From Polyodon spathula (lineage: Eukaryota > Chordata > Actinopteri > Acipenseriformes > Polyodontidae), in NCBI RefSeq assembly GCF_017654505.1, contig NC_054535.1, positions 48,692,848 through 48,756,847 on the forward strand: DNA of 64,000 nt, read 5' to 3'. Numbering within the stretch: position 1 is the stretch's first letter; each line of letters starts with the position of its first letter. Position numbers and translations under genes: made by a program. The notes below the pieces were generated by a model. It saw only the letters and a program-made list of their open reading frames with translations. It was not told the DNA's origin and did not search any database. Below, in pieces: positions 23,640-33,185 of the stretch.

Positions 23640-24275
23640 TCACACTCTTCCTCTGTGGAGCAGAGAGGCTTTCCACACCCTGCGCACGCCTCTGTTTCAC
23701 GCAGGGGGAGCTTCAAGAGTAGAAGCTCATCTTCATCCTCGTCCACCCCCACGCAAGAGAAAAAAGGAGAAGCCTTCTCGGGCCTCCCCATCTGAAGGTT
23801 TCAAAGAGGAGATGGACATAATGTGGGAGTCTTTATTGACTAGACTGTTAGATACGCACAGTGCTCCATCTGCTCCCCCTGCTCCGTTCCCACTCATGGA
23901 ACAGCAGGTTGAGGACGTAACTGTCCTCAGAGGAGCCTAATGAGTACAATAAGCAGGAACTGGAACTCAGGCCTCAGACTGAGGACAGAGTCGGAAACTT
24001 TCAGTTCATCTTCCCTTTGCTGGGGAGCTCACAGCCCTGTTAAAGAGTGCCACCACAGCAAGCCCAGGAGGTCAATATTTGATTGACGCTCGGCTCCGGC
24101 TATGCAAACCTCTGGCCAGCCTGTTCACCCGGACTTTCTGCACGAGGTCCAGTCCTCGTTAGGTCACCCTGCAACAGCCCCAACTGTTTCACAGTCTGCT
24201 GACCTATTGGTACACGAGGTGGAGAAGCTGGGCCACTTCCTCCTGGTGGAGCCCTTCTGGCCCATGAATGGCTGA
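23640..24275 (+). pseudogene. DIRS gag-like ORF remnant
   Basis: Plus-strand frames encode a serine-rich stretch ('SFKSRSSSSSSSTPTQEKKG', about 23,710-23,770). After several stops comes 'VHPDFLHEVQSSLGHPATAP' then 'TVSQSADLLVHEVEKLGHFL' (about 24,120-24,245). The latter matches the conserved 'HPDFL.EVQSSW.HPA.APS' part of fish DIRS gag-like proteins, which are thought to package element RNA. Multiple nonsense codons and frameshifts make it non-functional. The position between the tandem repeat and the recombinase agrees with DIRS gene order, although the RT normally found near here is absent. Confidence 0.7.
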
Positions 24276-24394
24276 AATTTAGCAAGCTAGGGCTGTCAGA
24301 GAGTTATTTGAACTCTTCAGAATGACAGGACCGCTTCTACGCAAGCCCAGTATGGGTATAAGTAGGCTGTGTTCCAGACCTGGTGTCTGATGTG

Positions 24395-25285
24395 ACACGT
24401 CAACCTCACTACATGTCCCATGCTGGTCATTCTGCAGTTCTTGCAAGACCTATTTGATGAAGGGAAATCACCCTCGACACTGAAGGTATACTTTCCAGCG
24501 ATTTCTGATTACCAAGTTAAAATCAACTCTGTCTCCCCAGGAGCTCACTTCCTGGTGGGGCAATTTTTGAGAGGGCTTGGAGGCTACACCCTCCCCTTAA
24601 GGACAAGGTTCCTCAGTGGCGGCTTAACATAGTGCTTAAGGTACTCATGAAGTCGTCCTTTGAGCCCCTGCATTCAGCTGAGCTGAAGCATCTGTCTTTT
24701 AAGACAGTATTTTTGCTTGCCATTACCTCCACCAAGCACGTAAGCGAGATGGAAGCCTTTTCTGTGGCAAAAGCTTGTCTGTTTTTCGCAGAGTCTAGGA
24801 CCAAGGTCACACTCCGCAAATTTTCTTGCCCAAATGTATTTCTATCTTCTACGTCAACCATTCGGTGGAGCTGGAGGCTTTCCATCCCCTATTACGGCAT
24901 TAGCTTATTATGTTGACAGAACAAAAAGTTGGAGGCAATCTGAACATCTGTCCATCTGTTATGGAGCTCAGGCCAAAGGTACAGCCCTGTCTAAGCAGAG
25001 GCTGTCCGGTTGGATTGCAGAGACAGTCAAGATTGCTTGTAAACAAGCCAGCTTGCCCCCTCCTCTGAAGGTCACTGGTCACTACACAAGATGTGTACCT
25101 CCTGGGCGTTGTTCCAGGGTGCATCTGTCACTGTCATTTTCAATGTTGCAGTATGGGCCATGCCCCATACTTTCATGACATTTTACAGGCTAAATGTGCT
25201 GGATCCTCAAAACCCTGGCTTTGGAACCAGAGTGCTAATGGCGGCTTCTATGTCGATACCGGAAGCACCTGCAGAGAATTAATTC
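24395..25285 (+). pseudogene. DIRS tyrosine recombinase, decayed
   Basis: Consecutive plus-strand frames cover the DIRS recombinase, which integrates the circular DNA copy. They read 'LQDLFDEGKSPSTLKVY' (24,420-24,500), 'SSFEPLHSAELKHLSFKTVF' and 'LLAITSTKHVSEMEAFSV' (24,640-24,770), 'SICYGAQAKGTALSKQRLSG' (24,950-25,020), 'PPPLKVTGHYTR' (about 25,055-25,092), 'MCTSWALFQGASV' and 'MPHTFMTFYRLNVL' (25,091-25,205). The His-x-x-Arg box is present as HYTR and the Tyr as TFYR. The first catalytic Arg, expected in 'KRV', is His ('KHV'). Frameshifts fall near 24,835 and 25,090. The order and spacing fit a single ancestral ORF. Confidence 0.85.
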
Positions 25286-25378
25286 CTGCTATGTAAAAAA
25301 AAAATCTATATTGTGGCAGCCTTATCGTCTGACCCTCTCGTTCTGCAAGTAATGCACTTTGCAACGGCTTGGGTATAA

Positions 25379-25405
25379 TAACCCATTATGTAATGGATAC
25401 ATTTC
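25379..25405 (+). repeat. DIRS internal complementary region
   Basis: TAACCCATTATGTAATGGAT and onward is the inverted copy of 22,224-22,250, with one mismatch in 27. Its place, after the recombinase and before the right terminal repeat, matches the internal complementary region of DIRS elements. Confidence 0.8.
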
Positions 25406-25524
25406 ATACTTGAAAGGGAATCATCATAATCCTGGATCCCTGAAATAGAAATACATCCATTACAATCTTCGGTCGCTGCGTACATTACACACAGCAAGCT
25501 GGATAAGAAAAAAAGTGGCTGGTG

Positions 25525-25621
25525 TTGTTCAGCTGTCATCATGGAGTCCAGTGCCTTCTGGGGGGTGGGGGGGGACACAGAGACTGGCGTGATAACGTTG
25601 TCACTGCGTGACAGCTTTGGT
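25525..25621 (-). repeat. DIRS right inverted terminal repeat
   Basis: Inverted counterpart of 22,279-22,373. It carries a G-run (25,561-25,574) where the left copy has a short C-rich stretch. Confidence 0.9.
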
Positions 25622-25690
25622 CATGTCTACAATGACTTTTAGCAACCCGGGAAACAGTACATTTTCATCCCGTAATGCACTATGTTGTCA

Positions 25691-26784
25691 CACAATTTAT
25701 TTGTTATGAAGTGTAGTATGAAAATGCATGAAGTGCATAATGACCCACAGAGAGGTTCCTGGTCGTTTTGCCTTGATAAACACCTTACTAAACCATGCAC
25801 AGTGTCATGTGGTAGGGACAATGTGAAAACATAATCCTATAACTACGACAAGAACACAAAGAAATATCAATTCAAAAGTGGTAAAATAGATTCTTTATCA
25901 ATTTCAGTGTTGCTTTGTTCTTTTCATTAGAAGCTTGAATCTTGTATTTCATAATTATCCAAAAATCTATGTTGCTTTCATTTGATGTATCAGGTTTAAA
26001 AATGCCTGTGTTAAAATTGTATGTATAAAAACGAGAGAGAGCTGGATAGGATTCAAATCACATTCTATGGTGTACCCTAAAAAACACTGTAGATACATCA
26101 CCACTGACTGTACCAACACAGCGGCTTTACAAAGCCCTAGATGGAAATTGTTTTTACAGGATTTTGAGGAACAGTACTAACCCTGTGAAGCAATATACCA
26201 TATGGGAGTTATCCTTTAAGATTCTTAAAGGATTTAAAATATATAATCTTATAAAACTGACAAGGATAAAAAATACATTGGTAATGAAAATGTTGTATGC
26301 TGTCTTTACCCTTTAAGGACAGCATGTTCCAGTGAGCTGCTCCCCACGACCAGGTTTTTTTGGCAATATTTGACTCATAAAAATTCACTAAAAATCAATT
26401 GTTTACAGGAGCATCTTGGAATTGGTGTCCTTTTTTTCAGAACACTCTGGGGAACATTATAAAGTAATTCAGAAAGCAAACAAACTTTTAGCTTTTTTCA
26501 ATATATAGATTTTTTTTTTATTTTGTTTGTTTTGTTTTTTAAAAACATTAAGTATTTGTTTTTATTACTGTGTATTCTGCTTAGAGATACATGTATGCCA
26601 TAATAAACGTTTATTCTCAGGGTCTTTATAAGCAATAATGGACACTATTTCTCAAAACAAATATTTATAAATAAAATAATAGTTCTTCATTCCATTATTA
26701 TCAGTAATATGGAAAAAAAAAACGTACCTGATCAATTTGGTTCATGCAGTTTAAAAAGTATAAAAAATATAAAAAGTATTTTAT
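25691..26784. other. Anonymous sequence, no gene seen
   Basis: AT-rich sequence with no recognised family. Confidence 0.5.
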
Positions 26785-26825
26785 ACTTCATTACTACAGT
26801 ATAAAAAATACTGCAGTAATGAAGT
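26785..26825. repeat. 18-bp hairpin
   Basis: Arms 26,785-26,802 and 26,808-26,825 pair with one G:T-type mismatch around a five-A loop. It contains the first CTGCAGTA of the cluster that follows. Confidence 0.8.
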
Positions 26826-27055
26826 AAAAAAAAAAAAATACTGCAGTAGTACTGCTTTATAAATGTAATATTTTATCATTGTGGTTTATGCCCTGCAGTA
26901 TGAATGCAGTACCACTGCAGTTCTTCTACTGTAGTAAGAATGCTGTACCATTGCAGTTTCTCTACTGCAGTACAATTGCAGTTTCTCTACTGCAGTATGT
27001 ATGCAGTTTGAATGCAGGACCAGTACATATTCTTTAGTGAAGGATGATTGCAGTA
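26808..27055. repeat. CTGCAGTA-rich short repeat cluster
   Basis: The octamer CTGCAGTA or close variants (CTGTAGTA, ATTGCAGT, CACTGCAGT) recurs about every 15-35 bases, often within TTTCTCTACTGCAGTA. It is an irregular minisatellite of a palindromic core. The period is not constant. Confidence 0.75.
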
Positions 27056-27359
27056 TCTTTCTCTATTGCATGTGTTTCTCTACTACAATATGAATTCATT
27101 ACCACTGAAGTATGTGTACGTCAGTATTTTTGTAATACCTATGTATGTCAACAGTAATAACACATTTTTCCCCCAATTACTGTATTTATTTTTAAATTGT
27201 AGAACATATTCACCTATAATAAAATGTGGTTTATAAAACAGCAGAAAGCAGAAACTTCAATTATTAAAAACATGGTATAACTACAAACAATACTTAATAT
27301 TAATAATTACTTTATTAAACATTACATTAAGGGTAACACATTTTTGTGTGTGTGCGTTT

Positions 27360-27752
27360 GTGTTACATGTTGCCATATGTTGCTACAACTGTTTAAGTAA
27401 GGTGTGTGTATTGTTTTTATTTTCATTTGTTTAACATCCTGGCCACTTTTGTGCACTATTAAATTGCAGTGCACTGTGCTTTCCAAGCTTCACATGTACC
27501 CTTCAGAAGAACTTCAGAACTACATTTCCCATCACCCTTATCATACATACGTGAGCAGGAGGGTGATGGGAAATGTATGGTAGTTCTGAAGTTCTTCTCA
27601 ATGGTACATGTGAAGCCATCTTGGAAACCGATCACAGTGGACTGCAATTTAATAGTGTCAAAAAAAGTGGTCAGGATGTCAAAAGAAAAATAATAAAAAC
27701 AACACACACACACCTTACTTAAACAGTTGTAGCAACATATGGCAACATGTAA
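27360..27752. repeat. Long near-perfect palindrome (foldback element)
   Basis: Left arm about 27,360-27,540 and right arm about 27,560-27,752 are inverted copies over roughly 180-190 bases, with few substitutions and small indels. The central spacer is about 19 bases. Paired landmarks include ACATGTTGCCATATGTTGCT, CTGTTTAAGTAAGGTGTGTG, ACTATTAAATTGCAGT and AGAAGAACTTCAGAACTAC. No coding capacity is convincing. It is most likely a foldback-type MITE or a copy made by template switching. Both arms carry TTTCCCATCACCC preceded by ACTAC(A), which resembles the vertebrate ZNF143/THAP11 motif. Confidence 0.9.
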
Positions 27753-27857
27753 TACCCCCTTACCCCCACACACATACACACACACCATACAGCATTCACT
27801 TGACATGTTTTTTACTTAGCTTCATCGCATATAAAATTAAACAAAAAAATATATATA

Positions 27858-27867
<10 letters not shown>

Positions 27868-27922
<55 letters not shown>
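27868..27922. repeat. (CA)n microsatellite at Tc1 insertion edge
   Basis: Pure CA run preceded by a short TA run. It ends exactly where the Tc1 inverted repeat CAGTGGCTCTCAGAAG begins. Confidence 0.95.
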
Positions 27923-27926
<4 letters not shown>

Positions 27927-29330
27927 GGCTCTCAGAAGTATTCACCCCCTTGAGTCAATATTTGGTATAGGCACCTTTGGCAGTAATTACAGCCATGAGT
28001 CTATCTGGATAAGTCTCTACCAGCTTTGCACATCTGGACACTGTAATTTTTGCCCATTCTTCTTTGCAAAATTGCTCAAGCTTCGTCAAGTTGGATGGGG
28101 ACCTTTGGTGAAGAGCAATTTTCAACTCTTTCCACATATTCTCAATTGGATTGAGGTCTGGGCTTTGACTGGGCCACTCCAGGACATTGACCTTTTTGTT
28201 TGTAAGTCACTCCAGTGTGGATCTGGCAGTATGTTTGGGATCATTGTCCTGTGGGAGGTTGAGTCTTCTTCCAAGTCCCAGGTCTCTTGCAGACTTCAGC
28301 AGGTTTTCCTCCAGGATTTCTCTGTACTTTGCTGCATCCATTATGCCCTCTTTCTTCATGAGCTTTCCAGGCCCTAATGCAGAGAAGCATCCCCATAGCA
28401 TGATGCTGCCACCACGGTAGGGATGGTGTTCTCAGGATGATGTGCGGTGTTAGGCTTGCGCCAAACAAAGTGCTTAGCGTTGAGGCCAAAAAGCTTTATT
28501 CTGGTCTCATTAGACCATAGAATCTTCTTCCACTTGGTCTCTCTCCCACATGGCTTCTGGCAAACTAGCCGAGGTTTGATGTGAGTTTCTTTCAACAATG
28601 GCTTTCCTTTTGCCACTCTCCCATAAAGGCCAGTTTTGTGAAGCACCTGGTCTATTGCCATATGCACAGTCTCCCAGCTTAGCTGTGGAAGACTGTAACT
28701 CCTTTAAAGATGCCATAGGCCTCTTGGTGGCCTCCCTGACTAGTGCCCTTCTCGTCTGGATACTCAGTTTTTGAGGATGGCCTGTTCTAGACAGATTCAC
28801 AGTTGTGCCGTATTCTCTCCATTTCTTAATAATGGACATTACTATGCTCCTGGGGATATTCAATGCCTTGGAAATGTTTTTATATCCTACCCCTGATTGG
28901 TGCTTTTGAAGAACCGTATTCCCGATTTGCTTTGAATGTTCCTTCTTCTTCGTGATGTAGTTTTTGTTAGGAAATGTACTAACCAACTGTGAGACCTCCC
29001 AGAGACAGGTGTATTTAACCTGAAATCATGTGAAACACCTTGATTGCACACAGGTGGACTCGATTCAACTAATTATATGACTTCTAAAGACAATTGGTTG
29101 CACCAGAGCTTATTTAGGTGTGTCATAGCAAAGGGGGTGAATACTTACGCAATCAATTATTTTCTGTTTTACATTTGTAATTAATTTAGAAAAATTGTAG
29201 ATTTTATTTTTCATTTTGACATAATGGACTCTTTTTGTGTTGATCAGTGGCAAAAACTCCTAATTAAATCCATTTTGATTCGATGTTGTAACACAATAAA
29301 ATGTGGAAAAGTCCATGGGGGGATGAATAT
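27923..29330 (-). mobile_element. Tc1-like transposon, nearly full length
   Basis: The left end CAGTGGCTCTCAGAAGTATT and then CACCCCCTTG is a typical fish Tc1 inverted repeat. The inner right counterpart GGGGGTGAATACTTACGCAA occurs at 29,132. The outer right end is eroded to GGGGGGATGAATATTTATTA near 29,318, so the outermost bases are lost or mutated. At about 1.4 kb it is close to the normal size for the family. Confidence 0.9.
27955..28986 (-). pseudogene. Tc1-like transposase, multiply frameshifted
   Basis: Read on the minus strand in four consecutive frames, this covers essentially the whole transposase. 28,510-28,986 holds the paired helix-turn-helix DNA-binding domain ('QKHQSGVGYKNISKALNIPR', 'SIIKKWREYGTTVNLSRTGH'). 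28,374-28,667 includes 'WKKILWSNETRIKLFG', where the first catalytic Asp (usual 'WSDET') is Asn. 28,207-28,401 includes '[20 protein letters not shown]' and 'DNDPKHTAR' with the second Asp. 27,955-28,175 includes 'SPDLNPIENMWKELK' with the catalytic Glu and then the C-terminus. The shifts fall near 28,680, 28,400 and 28,200. Sequence quality is high otherwise, so the insertion is relatively young compared with the other elements here. Confidence 0.9.
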
Positions 29331-29332
29331 TT

Positions 29333-29413
29333 ATTAGGTATATATTTATTAGGTATTGCATAACTATTTTACATTTGATATTTATTAGGTATTGCATAAC
29401 TATTTTACATTTT
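29333..29413. repeat. 33-bp tandem duplication
   Basis: The segment starting ATTTATTAGGTATTGCATAA occurs twice, at about 29,346-29,378 and 29,381-29,413, directly after the eroded Tc1 end. A partial third start lies at 29,328. Confidence 0.85.
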
Positions 29414-31348
29414 CATGTTTAAAGAGTTAGTTGAATATCTATCAACCTTTTTTTATGTCATCAAGAATGAATTCTTCCCACCTTTGTAGTTTTTATACTA
29501 AATAAGTACAGTCCTCCATGCTTTTTTCCACCTATATAAAATTTATTTTCACCAAGCAATAGTTTGTTTTACATAGGGCTTACCAAACATGTAGCCCTTA
29601 ATATCTCATGCACAGGGGTGTCAGTACCAAAACAGGGAATGTTAGTATGGCCTAGGCCCGGCCCAAATCAAAACTTTGACCCACCCGCTAATAGCAAATT
29701 ACAAACCCAGGACAAATGGAGGCTTCCTTTTTATAGAAATTCAAGTTTTCAATGGCAGAAAGATAATAATTATGAAAGATATACATGTATGCATTGCAGT
29801 TTACATATAAGACTGATTTAATATTTGTGTGTTTATTATAATGATAGATAATGAAGCTGCATTAGTTCATTTCATACAAAAGCTACAAGTAATATATTTA
29901 CCAATGTAAAAATATACTTAAAAGTGTATATTTACCAGTTACTTTTTCCATTGTATTGGTTGGAAGCTGTAGTTTTATCTGTTCTTCCTTTGCATTGATT
30001 GCTGTCCTTCCATTTAAAGAATGTGTAGCCAACATTTCACTCCAAATACAATTACCATAAGTTCAGCAGTGAATTTTTTGTAGTCTGTTACTTGAATTCT
30101 ATTGTACAGTGATCTTTTCACTCGAAGATCGCCGATCTTCCTCCTAAAATATTGAACACATCTTAAAATGATTTCTATTACATGAGAGTAGATGTTGAAC
30201 TTCATGCTGATTTGAACTCGGATCTCGCCAAGTAAGCACCAACTAAGACGTAGCTTTGCAGTAAACTAATGTGATCCATCTGCATCTCCATCCATTTGCG
30301 TTGTTTTCTATCTGATGATGTAGATATCCTTCTGTCTGGTGTTGATTGCTGAAGTGTAATGCTGGCTCCAGGGATCAGCTCATTTTGCCTCTTTAAATCA
30401 TAAACAATTTAAGAACTAGCAGAAAATTATGAAATGGATCAGTTAAGCAGTTCATTAAAGTCTTTAAGAGCACAGCTGTAACATTTGCAGGCCTCTAGGA
30501 CCAAAGTTGTCCCCTTTTGTCTTAGATTCTTATTATTAAACGTAAGCAGAATAACAATTAATAAATAATTTAAGTGAAGTGTACAATAATAAAATACATA
30601 ATGTATAATATAATACCAGTATAACTGATAAAACCCTATTCTTAAAACACTGTAACAGCAATGATTACATCCACATAAGAATGCGATTATAAAAAACAAA
30701 TCTCAGTGCATAACATACAATTAATCACGAGTTACATTAAGAAAGCCATTGCCAAATATGCTGATAAGTTTAAATTCCTTCAAATAATTTTTAGGTCAAT
30801 TATTCTTTATCATAAATGTCATGAAATTTAAACTAGCCCCATCGAAAATGAAAATGGATAGATTTCTGATGGAAACACTGTTTTACTATTATTCCAAATT
30901 CTACAAGCTGAAAGTCTCAAACCCACCCCAACACAAGTTATGCATTTACAGAAATTTTTATGTGTTGCACTAGGGTTGACTTTGTATTTCCATTCTAAAA
31001 ATGCAACAAATACCTTACCTCATTGTGCTTTCTTTTGTGACACCTTTTAACAGAATCCATACTCTGACGGTGTATTGCTGCTGAATTAGATTTTTTTGTT
31101 TTCATCTTTTTTTGGAGCGTGTCTTCCTACATCAAGAAATCAAAACTTGTAACTTACATATTCCCATGTGGCTTTAGGAGAAACTGGTGTTTCCAGGTGT
31201 AAGTGGGCGTTGATGTCACAAGCATTTCTTTGATTCTCACAGGTAAATGAGACTTTCCTGAGCTTTCCCTTTCAACATGCACATGCATTACCAATTCAGT
31301 GCATCAGTATGATCATGTTTACATGATCAAGGTCCTTAAAGGGATAAA
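29414..31348. other. Anonymous sequence, no gene seen
   Basis: No coding or repeat signature was recognised. Confidence 0.5.
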
Positions 31349-31547
31349 GCAGGGGGCGCCCAGTCCTGGACCTGGCAGGCCGGTGTCCCTCTTGGTTTTT
31401 GTTCCAACTGTACCTTAAATTAATTAATTGGACCAATCAAGCTCCTAACAAGCACTTAATTGGTCAAATTAAGTAATTTAGGGTACAGTTGGAACAAAAA
31501 CCAGAAGTGACACCAGCCCTCCAGGACCAGGAATGGACACCCCTGGG
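31349..31547. mobile_element. Palindromic MITE, copy 1
   Basis: Two arms of about 90 bases are inverted copies: the left starts GCAGGGGGCGCCCAGTCCTG and both contain TGGTTTTTGTTCCAACTGTA. The right end reads GGACACCCCTGGG. This is the common fish foldback repeat with ends of the type CAGGGG(T)G..C..TCCTGG. It has no coding capacity. A second, more diverged member lies at 42,641-42,842. Confidence 0.85.
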
Positions 31548-32249
31548 TTAAAGGATCTTTGTGATAGGCATAGTCATAAAATATTATTATTATGTATTCA
31601 GAGTTGTACTGGAGTAATTTCACTTTGATTAACGGTCAATACCAAACAAATAAGAATGTGTCATGAAAATAGAAAAGAAAAATAGTGTTTTGTTTAAATA
31701 AGTGTAAAACATCATGGTCCAAGGTCATTATTTGAGTTGACATCACTCTTTATTTTGTTCAGTTTGGGACTGCTGCCAAGCAGGATGACCTTTGTCTTTT
31801 TATTATTTGACAATTGTTTACTCTCCATTGGAGCCGAAAACATTGTCAGGACTGTCAGGATGCAGTTTTGTGTGTAACATTTGGACAGTGTGCTCACTCA
31901 TGTATAGAACCATGTCAGTGACAATCTACTGTACTTGATTCATTTATTTTATCTACAGTACCCTAATAAGAAAAATATGTTTGGGGCCTTAAAAGTCTTG
32001 TATATATGTTATGGTGTTGTATGCAAGGCTTGTTATGATGCAAGCTATGTACAGTAAAGTAATTTAAAAATTAATTAAATATCTAACATGTGGGATTAAA
32101 CAGCACATACAATCACTCCTAGCCTCCTATACATTTTTGCAATTACAATTGGCTATACTCTGATAAACTTTTGTACAACCTTTCACTTACAGTGCATATA
32201 GGTATACATATATACTTTCCTTTAAAATGTTAAAAATGTTAAAATGTTG
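31548..32249. other. Anonymous sequence, no gene seen
   Basis: No coding or repeat signature was recognised. Confidence 0.45.
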
Positions 32250-32742
32250 ACAATTGGGGCTTCTGAGTGGCGCATCCAGTAAAGGCACTCCACCCAGAGT
32301 AAAGAGTGTGCCCTATAGCTTGGAGATCGCCAGTTCAAATCCAAACTGTGCCACTGCAGACTGTGGACTGTTGAGTTCCCAGGGAATGGTGCATAATTGG
32401 CCAAGTGCTGCCCAAGCAAGGGGGGGGGTTAGGTCAGCTGGAGAGTCCTTGGCTCACTGCACACTAGCAACCCCTGTGGCTGGCCAGATGCCTGCAGGCC
32501 TGCCTGGACGCAATTCAGAACTGCATGGTCCTCCAAAGTTGTAAGTTCTGAGATAGCTGCACAGCAGACTTGCAGAGCAAAAAAAAAAGCAGATGGCTGA
32601 CAGCACTCATTTTGGAGGACATGTGTGCTCGTCCTCATCTCTCTTGAGTTAGTTCAGGGGTTGCAGCGGTGAGCCAGGTTGAATAATAATTGGACATTCC
32701 AATATTGGGAAAAAAACGTGAATTAATTAAAAAAAATAATTA
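32250..32742 (+). repeat. tRNA-derived SINE
   Basis: The 5' part carries a tRNA-like head, with CTGAGTGGCGCATCCAGTAA in the A-box region (32,263) and a B-box AGTTCAAATCC at 32,332-32,342. It has a long tRNA-unrelated body and the 3' tail AATAATTGGACATTCCAATA followed by an AATTAAAA-type simple repeat. The 3' motif is shared with the inverted SINE at 18,895-19,310. It is a retroposed RNA polymerase III transcript with no protein product. Confidence 0.75.
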
Positions 32743-32747
32743 AAAAA

Positions 32748-32777
32748 ATGTTTCATGATGACTGCATCATGAAACAT
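32748..32777. repeat. 13-bp hairpin at SINE tail
   Basis: ATGTTTCATGATG and its exact inverted copy flank a four-base loop, immediately after the A-rich SINE tail. Confidence 0.8.
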
Positions 32778-33061
32778 ATAAGAATTTTTTCAGGAAAAAG
32801 ATAATGTCATAGGATGCAAATTAAGCATAAAGATCTGATTACACCGAGAGCGGTAGCAGAAAGCGGAAAGGAGAAAACCATACTGCAAAAAACATTTTAA
32901 TCTATTGTTTTGAATGGGTGCAATTACACTGAGCATGGAACGGAAAAGCGGCATGGCGGAAAACCACACAGGAAACCAGAGCGATTTTTTGAAAATACGA
33001 AGTGGCAAATTTCCATCTCAACTGAAGGGTTGTTGTGTGACGCTATCTGCACTATGTACAG

Positions 33062-33185
33062 TGAGAGATGGTTAACAAAAGTTTTTGAGGTCTAAAAATA
33101 CCCTCAACTGTATGATATGTCCCTTCCAGATTATACGCTAAATAGCAAGACACCTGGGATACCATAGCGGCCAAACTGTCAGGTA
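33062..33185 (+). pseudogene. MADF-domain exon remnant (PIF/Harbinger-type)
   Basis: The plus strand reads 'ERWLTKVFEV' stop 'KYPQLYDMSLPDYTLNSK' and, after a one-base shift, 'DTWDTIAAKLSG'. This is the N-terminal half of a MADF domain, a Myb-related DNA-binding fold. Such ORFs accompany PIF/Harbinger transposases and also occur in host transcription factors. The stop is TAA where CAA (Gln) is expected, one transition. The frame ends at a plausible splice donor (CAGGTAAAAA, 33,179). Upstream, 32,835-32,990 has repeated AGCGG and GCGGAAA words preceded by ATTACACCGAG, as seen near ends of Harbinger-like elements. The partner ends were not found. Confidence 0.65.

Larger units (their letters stand above)
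22224..25690 (+). mobile_element. DIRS-type tyrosine-recombinase retrotransposon, internally deleted
   Basis: The element has inverted terminal repeats: 22,279-22,373 pairs with 25,525-25,621, sharing ACCAAAGCTGTCACGCAGTG and TCCATGATGACAGCTGAACA on inverted strands. Outside the left repeat, 22,224-22,250 is the inverted copy, with one mismatch in 27, of 25,379-25,405, which lies inside the right repeat. That is the DIRS signature, an internal complementary region matching the outer end, used in circle formation. Between the ends are a gag remnant (about 23,640-24,300) and a tyrosine recombinase remnant (about 24,395-25,285). The reverse transcriptase/RNase H segment is missing: the element is about 3.4 kb, against about 5-6 kb for intact DIRS elements. 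The right outer limit (about 25,690) is approximate. Confidence 0.85.

Noticed and set aside
27469..27806. Open frames on both strands across the palindrome
   Set aside because: They are translations of the inverted arms and mirror each other. There is no independent coding evidence.
32250..32345. Possible tRNA gene
   Set aside because: The A- and B-box-like words belong to a SINE head. No cloverleaf with a proper acceptor stem could be drawn, and a long SINE body follows.
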